A DNA stretch of 64,000 nucleotides from positions 2,852,001 to 2,916,000 of the forward strand of contig WWBZ02000040.1 of assembly GCA_011503125.2 (NCBI GenBank), read 5' to 3'. Source of the stretch: Botryosphaeria dothidea (taxonomy: Eukaryota > Ascomycota > Dothideomycetes > Botryosphaeriales > Botryosphaeriaceae). The translations under genes were made by a program, and so were the position numbers. Position 1 is the first letter of the stretch, and each line of letters starts with the position of its first letter. This document shows positions 11,803 to 22,391 of this stretch, in pieces. The notes below the pieces were generated by a model. That model searched no databases, was not told the DNA's origin, and worked only from the letters and a program-made list of their open reading frames with translations.

Positions 11803-13469
11803 TCATGGACGACCTCCGGGTTCTTTTGCGCCTCTCCCGCGTACAGGTCCCGTGACTCGTGCTATTTGTTTATCAGCCACCATTGCAATCAGTGCTGCAC
11901 CAACTCCGCCGCCATCTTTCGCAAGTCCGATGCGGATTCTCTTTTCACCAGCCACTCCAATCTCCGAAACTTCCCTCAACGCGCTTCGGATGTTTTCCTC
12001 AAATCCAGGATAGTTTTCCACGAGTGAGCCCTCGACACCGATGTCCAGGTATTTTACCTCCTTGGCTTGATTTTTTAAACGTCCTGTCTTAATGATGACA
12101 GCAGCTATAGCAGCACCACTTAATATTGCAGCTCGACGTCCGATAGCCTGAGCGATGATCTTGGCCACTGCTGCATCCTCAAGCGATGCTCGAGGAACGC
12201 CGAATTCTTTCTCAAGAGCCCGTCGAGTTGCCGATAGTAGAGTGGAATCGTCAGATTCGATGGTACTCATGACGCTTGTATCGACTCCATACGGTTTGTA
12301 AAGGGAAGACTTTTTCGGAATGCTAGCTTTAGATGCGCTCTTGAAAAGACCAAGGCTGCGCTTTTCCGAAATGGCGAGAAGGGCAAGACGGAACAATTCT
12401 CCCAGGTACATTCCACTGACGCGCTTCTCAAACATTTGTTCTCCAGCGTGTATGTTGGACTTGTCAAGTGCTTCGTCGTAAGGTGTATTTGGGAGAACAA
12501 CCAATTTTTCGTCAAAGGAGCCCCACTCCGTGTTGATGATCATGTTCTCCTCTTCCGTCTCCGAGGCATTGAGCATAGTGACGTTCTTCATCTTCTCAAC
12601 ATACGCACCGTTTGTACCCGTTCCAAACACTGCACCAAGGATTGACGATCCGTTTGATGGAGAGGTGTATGCCCGCGCCATCAGTGTTCCCACTGTGTCA
12701 TTTGCAAGCGCAGTTACCCGGACGGGAATATCAAGCTTGCCGATCTCCTCTTGCAAGAGCGCGCAAATATCTTTCCCGATCGTATCTGGAATGTCAAATC
12801 CCTTGTCCCATCGAGCCATGATGCCTCTGTCAATTGCAGTCTGCTGGAAAGTGAAGCTGAAAGTAAATCCTAGTGGTAGGTAATCCACATGGTCATATGA
12901 ATGTTCCACAACCGGGCTGTCGCGGCCGCGTGCCTTATACGCTTGGAGTTTATTGCTGTAGTGCTTTTTCAAGAAACTCTCGACTTCTCTTGCAATGAAC
13001 GAAAACAGACTCGCAGAAGTGCTTCCAATCCGTAGGTTCTGGGGAATAGCGGCTTTTGTTTGCTTGATGGAGAAAGTACGGTCACCATGAAGTTCCACGC
13101 TGCATACACGACAGTTGGTTCCTCCAATATCAACCGCAAGACAGACGCCCTGTAGGAAGTTCACGACATCAGCGAAAGACTTAGCATTTCAGTAAAGACT
13201 AAGGGGCGCACCTTTTCTGTTCCGTTTGGCAATGAAGAAACGTAGGATGGAATCATGGTATCTCCATCCTTAGCAAGTCCATCGTCTAGAATGTGTTATC
13301 AGCCTGATAGACTTTGACAAAGAAAATTTGATCAATATTTACCCATCTGCCTCACGAAATGCTTAACGATGTTCCGCACATCTTCTGCAGACACTTCGAA
13401 CTCAGCCGCAATGCGTCTTGCCTCGACAACTGCGGGTTTCCTTGCTATCTTCGACGACTTGGCCCCCAT
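11803..13469 (-). CDS. Hexokinase-family protein with altered sugar-binding signature
   Basis: Model: complement(join(11803..13149, 13212..13285, 13343..13469)), 515 aa. Exon 2 supplies DDGLAKDG..MIPSYVSSLPNGTEK, the conserved N-terminal hexokinase stretch, and exon 3 opens with the phosphate-1 loop LAVDIGGTNCR. The catalytic-base region LANDTVGTL, FGTGTNGAYVE, NTEWGSF and EKRVSGMYLGE are all present. The sugar signature is changed: LGFTFSFT instead of LGFTFSxP, and RWDKGF instead of the usual RWTKGF, so the Thr that contacts glucose is Asp. Catalytic hexokinases normally keep this Thr. Some fungal hexokinase-like proteins (the HxkC/XprF type of Aspergillus) are regulatory and not enzymes; whether this is one is inference. 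Divergent to the Zn2Cys6 factor. Confidence 0.88.
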
Positions 13470-14361
13470 TTCCAAGACAAGGCGACGTCTACGGAATGTA
13501 AAACGAGTGTCAAGATGTCATGAAGGTGTTCAGGAAAAGGTAGATCTCAGGTTGCACCAAGCTATGTGGCGCGAACTCTGAGGCTTCCCGGTTGCGGAGA
13601 AGATGGCCATGAGGGCCGGCAAACATAGCCAGCTACTCAGGCCCACGTCGGACATGTAACCACCGAAGGGGCGCTCGATGGTAGAGGGCCGGCCTTATCG
13701 GCGACATCACCGGCTTTTCCGTACATCACCGAACCAGCCAATCTCGACGCCGCGTGCTCGACAGCTGCCGTGATTGGTATTGCGAGCCGCCTTCCGTCGC
13801 TTGCGAGCGAAGGTTCAAGATGGCGTTCTTTGTAAGAATGGTTAGTTAAGGTACCGTGTCTCAGTGCTTTGAGTCGTGCACTGGATGAGCTATCCGCACC
13901 ATTCGGACCAACATCCGAGTATGCGGGTCGAACACTCTGCAAAGGATCCACTATATGTGAGCTTAAACCGAACGGGATTCTGCGTCGGCGTGCCAGACCC
14001 TGTGAGCATCTTCTACAACTTCAGCTGTTTGTCCGGCCAGCTCCTGGTAGGGAGCGCTCGTACGCGGCGCCTTGTGGGGCCATCCGGAGGGGGGGGGGGT
14101 TCTCTCTGGACATCTGGAGACATTCTGATAGCACTGCGATTCCCCGCGTGAGGCGCACTCTGTCTGGCGAGATATCGGATAGGAAGGTGTAGACACAGGG
14201 TGTCAGGCGACGACGAAGCGAGAAAGTGGTTGCCAGGCGGACGGATTGCCATGGGAAAGAGCGGGAAGCTACGGCTGCCGAGGGCGCCCCCGCGCAGCGC
14301 GTCAACGCGCGCATCTGATGGCACGACAACATGACCATCATCCTTCCAATGGTGTTGCAAA
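13470..14361. promoter_or_regulatory. Divergent intergenic region, hexokinase-like / Zn2Cys6 factor
   Basis: 892 nt between divergent start codons. The only distinctive element is an 11-nt G run at 14089-14099. Overlapping short frames on the minus strand have no support. Confidence 0.45.
14089..14099 (+). repeat. Homopolymer G(11)
   Basis: Run of eleven G in the divergent promoter between the hexokinase-like gene and the Zn2Cys6 factor, about 260 nt upstream of the latter's ATG. Such runs are prone to sequencing error and length change. Confidence 0.9.
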
Positions 14362-16217
14362 ATGGCGTCCAAGTCCCAAGAAAGTATCATTATCGGGCCC
14401 AAGCCCACTAAAGCATGCGGTAAGCCACCGACCCGTTGTTACTGCACTGCCGCTCCTATAACGTCACGTTCATGCTGATGCGCTCCCCAACAGTCAACTG
14501 TCGGCGCCAGAAGGTTTGCCGCAGTCGCTTCCGTGCCACACTCTGGTCTGATTTCACTTCCAGATGAAATGCCAGGTCGAGCCGGGCTCAAGTATATGCA
14601 GGCGCTGTCGTGTTCAGAAGATCGACTGCATCTTCAAGCCACGCGCAAATGTACGGCAATTATCTCCACATTTCCCGATGTGCTAGAGACTGAGTCTACA
14701 AGGCCGCCATCATCCGGGAGCCCATTGACATGAGGCCCGACCAAGATAGACGCCTCTCTAACACCGAACCGGGCTCCGTTCTCGGTCGGCTGGAAGTCAT
14801 CGAGGCTCTTCTCGGCATCCGACCGTCCGCCAAGGCTTCCCACTCATCCCCAGGAAGTCAGGCAGACGCCGGCCCGTCCGGGTCTCACTCCTTCGAGGAT
14901 GACGATGATCCCGAGCTCTCCGGCCTCAGGCCCGCTATCTTGCAGTTGAGATGTCTTGCAAGACAGCCTCAAAACGACAGAATATGGGTGCCCTCTGTCA
15001 TGAAGCAGTTGTGGACGTCGTGAGTCAAGTGGGCGGTGGCCCCATTTCCCCCTCATCTAACATACGTCCAGATTCCATGACAATGTGCCTGGCCTCCACT
15101 TTCTGTCTAAAAAGCAGACCTTTTCGTCTCCAACGCCTTTGCTTCTAGCATCTGTCCTCTATGTCTCTGCTCTCCACCATCCGGCCCCTGACATTGCCTC
15201 CTTGGCCCCTGACTATTTTGTTATAACATGCAGTGCCATTGCCGATCTCTCTGTACCTACGCCACGTGGAACTGAACCAATCAAGGACGAGAATCTCAGT
15301 GAGGAGCAACGCGCATTCCAGGATGTTCTCGGCCTGATATTGGCTGGTCTTGTCGCGGAAGCGTACATCAAAGAGACTGGCATCTGGATATCAATCGGCT
15401 ACAGGATCCTCCTCGATTATTGTCCAATGAACATCGATGAGAGATCTCGAGAGTGGTGTGGCCTGTTCAGAGGGCTCCAGATCATCGACCTGGAGCACGC
15501 TTCTCTTTACATGTCATGTCCTATTCTTCCCCGGAAGGCTCCTTTGGCCTCACTATTGCAGCTGCAAACGTCTGGTGGGGATCCATATGATCATCTAACA
15601 CAAATGATGCACATCGGCCTTAGCCATTTCACCGGGCGCGGAATCCCCACAATATGGTCTTTCATTTTCTCAAACGAAGCCAATCGTTCAGGTCAGGCCG
15701 CAACCCCCTTCACGGAGAACGACCTCGGCGTCATCAAGCATTGGGCACGCCAGCTTGACGACTGGCTCGTCAGGTATAGCGGCGTATCTCGTAAGCTCAA
15801 ACTTTTGTCTCGTCTGTGACAGACTTCTGATACGTTTTAGGCCCATCCGCCATTGAGAATCCCAATTTAGCTTTGTTCCGACAATACATACTACAACGGC
15901 TATTCGTTTTGTCCATTTACCATCCAGCTCGAGGTTTCGACATGTTTGCACGGAACGTGGCAACCGCCGAGCGCCAGGAGCTTTTGCTATCCGCACGGGC
16001 CGCATTGAGATTGCACAACGATGACCATGGCATTTGGAGTAACTGGGACCTAGTGGTATATCTCAGCTTGCGATATCGGTTTTTGGATGTGCTAACTTCA
16101 TGTTAGATGATCACATGGGCGGCGTTACTAGTCCTACAAGGGATGGAAGACGGCACAGGTGAATCTGATGGTATGGCATCGTTCCAGTCTCTCATATATC
16201 GCATGACAAACGATTAA
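14362..16217 (+). CDS. Zn2Cys6 fungal transcription factor
   Basis: Model: join(14362..14419, 14494..14513, 14564..14650, 14703..15019, 15072..15790, 15841..16055, 16107..16217), 508 aa. The DNA-binding cluster appears only after splicing three small exons (58, 20 and 87 nt). It reads CVNCRRQKMKC, then CRRCRVQKIDC, i.e. C-x2-C-x6-C-x8-C-x2-C-x6-C, an exact binuclear zinc cluster (residues about 19-48). All introns are GT-AG of about 50-75 nt with usable branch sites; the donor of the 20-nt exon (GTTTGC) is the weakest. The C-terminal 350 residues are helical and resemble the middle homology region of fungal regulators (LFRQYILQRLFVLSIYHP, WDLVMITWAALLVLQG). Target genes are unknown. The final exon is read to TAA at 16217; a further donor inside it (GGTGAATC) cannot be excluded. 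Confidence 0.85.
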
Positions 16218-16384
16218 CATAGCGATAAGATCTTCGCCTGATACAGTCACACCTCTTAACCCTACAAAAAACAAGCCAACCCCCACCAAGTCTCCGGCAC
16301 CAACTGGCCTCCCGGCTCGAAACTGATCTGCAGCGCCTCCGAACCCCACCAACCAGCCCATCCAACAATCAGAACACAGCAAAC

Positions 16385-16696
16385 ATGGCCGCCGCCGAGA
16401 ACCCGGACGATACGAATCCGTGGGCTCTATTCAACCAGGAAACCATCCGACTCGACTCTCCGTCCTGGCAGTTCACACCCAAGCAGAACTACTTCAACGG
16501 GCCCATGTCCGTGGACAGCCAGCAGCAGCAGATGCCCGTAGACACCACGATGGGCGTGCAAGGGCCCGTTATCGCACCTGGAGCTAACGGGCCCGCCGGT
16601 CCTGAGCAGTGGCCGCCGGCGCTCATGCGCCTATTCGGTAGCGGCGAGTTTGAGATTGACCCCGAAAACGGCGAGCCGATCAACGACGTGATGTAG
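16385..16696 (+). CDS. Small hypothetical protein, 103 aa
   Basis: Single-exon frame with an ATG in good context (AAACATGGCC), 167 nt after the Zn2Cys6 factor on the same strand. The product is acidic, Pro/Gln/Gly-rich and without membrane segments. It starts MAAAENPDDTNPWALFNQET and ends IDPENGEPINDVM. No domain recognised. The non-repetitive, Trp-containing ends and the pyrimidine-rich leader favour a real gene. Alternatively it could be one exon of a longer gene, but I see no convincing splice partner downstream. Confidence 0.55.
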   Translation: MAAAENPDDTNPWALFNQETIRLDSPSWQFTPKQNYFNGPMSVDSQQQQMPVDTTMGVQGPVIAPGANGPAGPEQWPPALMRLFGSGEFEIDPENGEPINDVM

Positions 16697-17618
16697 AGCA
16701 GCCAGCAGCTATTTCGCTCTGACTGCGCACAGCCTCCAGATATTTGAATCTCCGGTGTTCGTCATTCGAGGTTACGCGAAGATCGCTGGGTACTGCTCGT
16801 CAACGGATCCTGCGGGAGCGCGTCAATATCTCGCTTCAACGTATAGGCGGGAGAGCCGAGTATCCGATCAACAGTCAGTGTGTATCTTCAACACGATAGC
16901 AAGCTTCTGGGACGACCGAAATGAATCATGCCGTCCCAAAGTTTCGAAGTAGATTGGACACCACCAGTAGGCGATTCAGAACGGAATGCCACATGCGATG
17001 ATGATAAGAACTGGGTACAGGAAGGCCAAAGGAGGCTGTGATCAGATTACGCGCCAGGCAAAGGAAACAAAAGGGCCCAGGCCTTCCGTGTGAAGAAATA
17101 CTCTTTCTGAGCCATCTAGGATCAGCCAGACCATCTCTTGTGTTAATGACTTTTCATGACACGACGTGCTTTCCTGTGGCGGAAGTACGCGCTCTCAACC
17201 ACCTACAACCTTATACTATTTAGTAAAGACACGGCGACGCATGCACGAGAAATTGGTGGTCAGGAGAAAATATGTTTGAAGCACAATCTGTACAGCTCCT
17301 CATGAGCAAGAACCAGGATATCAAAACGAAAGGCTTGTAACCAACAGACAAGCAAAGACAAAAATCCCAAAACAGAGTCTATGCGCTCTCTTCATTACAA
17401 TTATCGTGTCCTTTGAGAGAGAATCCCGTTTTTCTTTCCAATGTCCAGTCCGCGAATGCTTCGAAATGGAAGAAAAACGTGAGAGAAAAAAACGGGGACA
17501 CGCCAATTCCCAAACTCAACTCCCTCAACAAAGTCGTCATGTTTCTAAGCAAGCAAGATCTCATACAATATTAAGAATCTGCACCCGCTTTCAAAAAAAC
17601 AGCACACAAAAAGCGCTT
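16697..17618. other. Convergent intergenic region
   Basis: 922 nt between the stop of the small hypothetical gene (+) and the stop of KEI1 (-). No frame with family resemblance, no RNA gene and no repeat seen; probably 3' UTRs. Confidence 0.5.
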
Positions 17619-18689
17619 TCAACGGCTCTCGGCAATCGAGTCGATGCTGACCGGCCGGGGCGGGGTAGGCGGAGGAGCGGGCGGGCCGGTGCCGCTCCTT
17701 CTCCTGCGTTCGCGCTCGTGCACGCCGGGAACGGCATCGATGCTGGTGCTCTTCCTGAACTTGCCGCCCATGCCGCGCATCCACTCGCCGTCCTCGTCGC
17801 GGCCGAGCCAGTACTCGCGGCCGACGGCGAGCATGGCGCGGCCGAGCTTGCCGGGCCAGCCCTGCCCTTCCTCGCGGCTCTCGGCGAAGGGGTTCTCGGC
17901 GAGCTCGTCGGACGGGTTGCCTGTGTGCAGCGTGTACTGCGAGGCCGACGTCATCATGATGTGCTGGCGGAGCACGGCGCGGGCGTAGGCGAGCATGATG
18001 ACGACGAAGTAGATGCGGATGGCCCACAGCGCAGAGATGATGGTGATGCTCATGATGCTGCCGCTCTGGAAGACGGCACTGCCGAGCCCCGCGGCCGGGA
18101 AGCTGCTGTCGCTCGACGAGCCGACGGCCACGGCCTCCTGGCCCGCTGCCAGGCCGTCGGCGGGCATCGCCACCACGTCAACCTTGCTGACGTTGTACTT
18201 GGGGTCGGTGAAGCCGGACGTGTCGCCGATCATCTTGCCGCCGGGCCCGTCGCCGCCGCTGCCCGGCTTGCTCTCGTGCGGGTGCTGCGCCAGGACCAGG
18301 AACCACGCGATGCCGAAGGCGGCCGTGTAGGCGGCGTTGATGACGGTGTCGATGGCGTACAGCCAGGCGAGGGCAAGGCAGCGCAGCGGGTCCTGCTTGC
18401 GGATATAGCGGGCCAGGTAGACGGTGAGGAAGAGGACGACGATGGAGTAGATGTACATGGACAGCTGCAGCGGCGAGACGTGGTAGCCGGTCGCGAGGGC
18501 CAGGATGCCGTAGAAACCGGTGATCTTGTTGACGAGGATGGTGAGGACGATCAGCTCGACGCCGGTGCGCAGAGACATGGCGTAGAGGAAAGTCTGCAGG
18601 CGTTAGTCTCTCCTGGAGGATGGTCGCGCGACGGGCGCGTGGGCGCTTACGTTAGGACGGGGCATCTCCAACAGCGAGGAGCCAGCCAT
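17619..18689 (-). CDS. KEI1: Inositol phosphorylceramide synthase regulatory subunit KEI1
   Basis: Golgi membrane partner of the IPC synthase Aur1, needed for complex sphingolipid synthesis (DUF1753 family). Model: complement(join(17619..18593, 18651..18689)), 337 aa. The first exon codes only 13 residues, MAGSSLLEMPRPN. After a 57-nt intron the protein continues TFLYAMSLRTGVELIVL, the conserved KEI1 start. Four hydrophobic segments are evident (TGVELIVLTILVNK, LQLSMYIYSIVVLFLTVYLA, LAWLYAIDTVINAAYTAAFGIAWFLV and IMSITIISALWAIRIYFVVIML). A luminal Gly/Ser-rich loop separates the last two, and the cytosolic tail is basic (RERRRRSG). A 442-codon frame on the opposite strand is a GC-rich shadow. 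Confidence 0.9.
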
Positions 18690-19211
18690 GGTGACGGAGA
18701 TGGTGCGGCCGGTCTGACCGCGGGAAGTAGGTAGAGGGTCGAGGGTGAGGAGCAGGTGGGTGAGAATTGGAGTCGAAGAGTGAGGTGGAGGACGTCGTCG
18801 TTGACTGGTATGTCGAGGCGCGGATGATGGCGGCTGCACAGCCGAACAAAACCCTGGGGCCAAAAAGCGCCGCAATCTCCCGGCCCGACGTCACCTTAAC
18901 ATCTCAGCCCTGCCAAGCCCCAGATGATGATCCGCCCTTCATTAATCTGCATTGCAGCATCAACGCTCGCAAGCCGCCCTTCTTAACTAGGTTCGCTCTG
19001 GAGAGATGGAGAATGGCTCAGTCTCTACTCAATTCCGAACGGCATGACCCAATGGAAAAGCGGAGACATACTAGAATTTTTTAGACACCGCCGAGAACTT
19101 TACCACGTGCTAGACTACTATCTCCTACCTACGTTTTGATACATACTTCGTATAGTACAGGGCCATTGTAAGCCACCGGGAATCTTTACAATTACAAGAA
19201 GGTAATCTTAT
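18690..19211. promoter_or_regulatory. Upstream region of KEI1 and 3' flank of SUV3
   Basis: 522 nt between two minus-strand genes. The KEI1-proximal half should be its promoter. No recognisable site and no supported frame. Confidence 0.4.
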
Positions 19212-21900
19212 CTACAAATCACGAGCCGTATTCGTGTTCGTATCCTGCTGCCGTGACTCTTTCTCCACGTATTCGGAATCCAACAAGTCTTCCACCTCTT
19301 TGACGTTCAAGGCTGGAGCCTGGCCGTCCGGATCCGAGCCATCAAATTCTTCCGCGTCTACCTTTTGAAGTTCTGGAAGAGAATCCGTGCCACCGTCCTC
19401 ATCGCTCGTGAGGACTGGCTCCTGCTCAACTTCTACCGGGAGAACCTCTTCACCATCTTCTGCTCCATCGAGCACATCTGTCTCCTCATACCTACTTCCC
19501 TCAGATATGAATTTCTCCCCAGAATCGTCCTGGGATTGCTCTCCATTAGCCAATTCGGCAGAGAGCATTTCTTCTGCCAACTGATTTCGCTGTTCTTGCA
19601 CTCGCTGCTGCCTCTTGATAGATTCAAGCGAGACCCTAGTCCTGGTAAGTTCATCGAGTGTCGCTTCAATAGCCTGTTCAACCAACGACTTTGCATGGAA
19701 TGCTAAAGCCCTTGTGGAGAAGACGCCACTGAATCGGTAGCTAAGCCAAAGATAAAGAACGATCGCTTTGTGGAGCGACTCCAGGTCGTGGAGGTACCTG
19801 CGATCGGCGGATACGGGCCGATCCAGCAGGGTCCAATCAAAGCCCTCAACGTCAAGCAGGTTTCCATTCGTCTGATCCGCTACACACTTTGCCAAGTTTT
19901 GAAGAACCACCTTGTCTTTAGGGGCCTTGATATTAGCAGGCGCTGCGCAGAATGTGATTCTGTCTAGAACCGAAAGACCCTCAATAGGCTGGATTGTATC
20001 GGCTATGTTCAATTGATCTTTGAGAACGCAGATGTGGAATCGCCTGTGAACTCGTGAGATGTCATGCAGACGCAGAAGTATGTAACTGAAGGGGGTTCCT
20101 GGAGGGAAATAGTTCGCAAATCTTTCGATGATGGGGTCCGGTGGGAATAGACCTGCCGTCTTCATTGGTTTGGGCTCGGACCTCAACGCATTTTTGACAT
20201 AATTCATCTGCGATCTTTCGAGCGTCGTGACAAGGCCCCCGCCTGGCGGAGGTTCGGCGAATTCGAACTCTCTGGTTTTGAGGCCTCGCTTGTCAGATAG
20301 CGGCTGCGTTACGGGAGTCTCCAAGCCAGATACCGGGACATCAGCAGTATCTTGTTTTTGCGAAGCTTCCTGAGCTTCCTTATTCGCCTCATGGGCAGTC
20401 TTGTAACGCCCTGCTCTCCCAGCAATTTGCTTCAGGTGAGGGATTGACAGAGATACCTGCTCAAATCCATTATACTTGTTCGTAGACGCGAAAATGATGC
20501 GTTTGATGCTAAGGTTCAGCCCCATGCCGATGGCATCACTTGCCACAAGAATATCAAACCCGCTATCGGGATCGTTGAAGAGCCTGGCTTGCTGGGCGCG
20601 CGTCTCTGGAGGTAGACTCCCGTAGACGATGGCGACATTCTTTCCTGTCTGCTTTTGAATCTGTTGGCGCAAGGCATGAATCTCCATAATCGAAAAGGCG
20701 ACAATGCAGTCTCCCTTGCGAAGGGTTCGGAAATCGTATCCGATAGGACGCGTATCCATTTCCAAGGACGTGAGCCGCTCGTATGTATTGACTTCCACTT
20801 GATCACCCGTGGTGGCAGCGATCTCGCGAATAAGAGGTACGGTTCTTGCTTCGCCACAAAGATGGAGTTCCTTAGCCTGGACACCGAGCACAGCTTGAGT
20901 CCAGGCCCAGCCACGCTCAAGATCACCAATCATTTGGATCTCATCTATGACACAAACATCCATTTGGACATGAAGGGGCACCATCTCGACGGTGCAAGAA
21001 GTGAGCTTTGGTTTGTCGTCTGCCTCAGGCCGGCGCCTCTCCTCACCAGTAATGAGAGCACACGGCGCACCCTTGGCGTTCATACGAGTATAGACCTCGT
21101 GGGCCAGGAGACGTAGAGGGCCCGCATAAGCACCAGTGTTGGCCTCTTCCAAGCGCTTCAGCGCATGATATGTCTTGCCTGAGTTGGTGGGACCGACGTG
21201 TAGAATGATTTTCCGTTGCATCTTGCGCGTGGCGGGGTACCATTCGGCAGGATATCGCAAGTCGGCCAAAGCTCTCTGGTTCTGGTAATCGTCCTTGGAA
21301 AAAGATTTGGTAGAAGCCACATGGCCGAGAAAGGCATTCTCAAGCTGTTGATCAACACCTTTAAAGCTGCGGTCCTTGAATGCTCGATGTAATGAAGCGA
21401 CGAGCTTGGCCATCTCTTCGTCTTCCTCCTCACTGTTGTCCTTCACCTTTAGGTCGAGGGCTTTGCGTATTTTTCGTTCGAATGTTGACCAATGCTCAGT
21501 CCTTTCCTTCGGGCTCACACCCATCACCTCAATCATCGGAGATTTTGCGATCGATGCTTGCACGAGTTTCAGTCGCCCGAGTGCGAGTTTCTTGACTGCG
21601 TCGGAGTCCAGAGTCTCCCTGTTTTGTGGAGCAATTCGCATGTTCTTCGAGCCTTGGAAGCGGTCTTTGGAGCGTGAAATCTCAGAAGAGAACTAACGGG
21701 TCAGGAAAGGCGAGCAGTGAAACAGGCGGGGCCGAGCACACCTTGAGCTGGATGCGGCGACTACCAGCTCCAGCGCTTCGAAATTGAGGCGTTGAAAAAG
21801 AGAACAGGCGTCTGCTCTCAGCCTTTGTGGCAGCGGTCAGACGCCTGGAGCTGAGAGCGCAAAAAATGCATACTCCCGGGCGGCGGAGATGTGATTGCAT
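19212..21900 (-). CDS. SUV3: Mitochondrial ATP-dependent RNA helicase SUV3
   Basis: DExH/D-box helicase of the mitochondrial degradosome, partner of the RNase Dss1 in RNA turnover. Model: complement(join(19212..21692, 21742..21900)), 879 aa. Exon 1 is an Arg/Ser-rich presequence (MQSHLRRPG..RRLFSFSTPQF). The intron runs GTGTGC..GTTAG and is in phase with FSSEISRSKDRF. Helicase motifs: GPTNSGKT (Walker A, about residue 220), ITGEERR, VIDEIQMIGD (Walker B), VASDAIGMGLNLSIKRIIFAS and QIAGRAGR (motif VI). The SUV3 C-terminal region follows (SYILLRLHDISRVHRRFHIC). An insert with Ser/Thr/Gln between motif VI and the C-terminal domain, and an acidic tail of about 110 residues, look lineage-specific. 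Confidence 0.95.
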
Positions 21901-22391
21901 GGCGGGTCGAAAGGATGGAATCGAAAGACAGCGAGATTGAATTCATAGATTGTCTCAACGGGCTTTGGGCCCGGAATTGAGCTGGGCGGAGGGTGGGCGG
22001 GTTGAGGGTGCAAAGAAATGGCGGCGCGAAGGACAAATAATGACGGCGAAAGGCGACCGAGGCGGCGCGGAGCGCGTGTGGATGAATGAGATCAGCGCCG
22101 GGGTTTCAGGTGAGGCCGTTGCCGGTCCGAACGGCGCTCAGGCATGGATCAAGCGGCCACCCAGGGTTCGTGTCGCAGCAGCCTACCTACTCCACCCGCA
22201 GTGCACAGGGCCCGCCGCTTTCACCCAACTGTGCCTGAGCATCATCGCCAAATCCCCCTCCCTTACCTACCGGTTTCTCGCTCGCAGACCCCCGCCACCG
22301 AGCCGTCCAGAGCTCCCGCTCCCAGAGCGACAGCTCCGCCCTCACCAAAGAGCTTCCGTCGTAGGGCCGCTGCCGCCCATCGTTGCCCGCT
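21901..22391. promoter_or_regulatory. Divergent intergenic region SUV3 / SEC1
   Basis: 491 nt between divergent start codons. GC-rich towards SEC1. No specific element identified. Confidence 0.45.

Noticed and set aside
17406..18734. 442-codon plus-strand frame opposite KEI1
   Set aside because: Composition is Ala/Gly/Arg/Val of a GC-rich antisense shadow; the minus strand carries a conserved membrane protein with proper introns.
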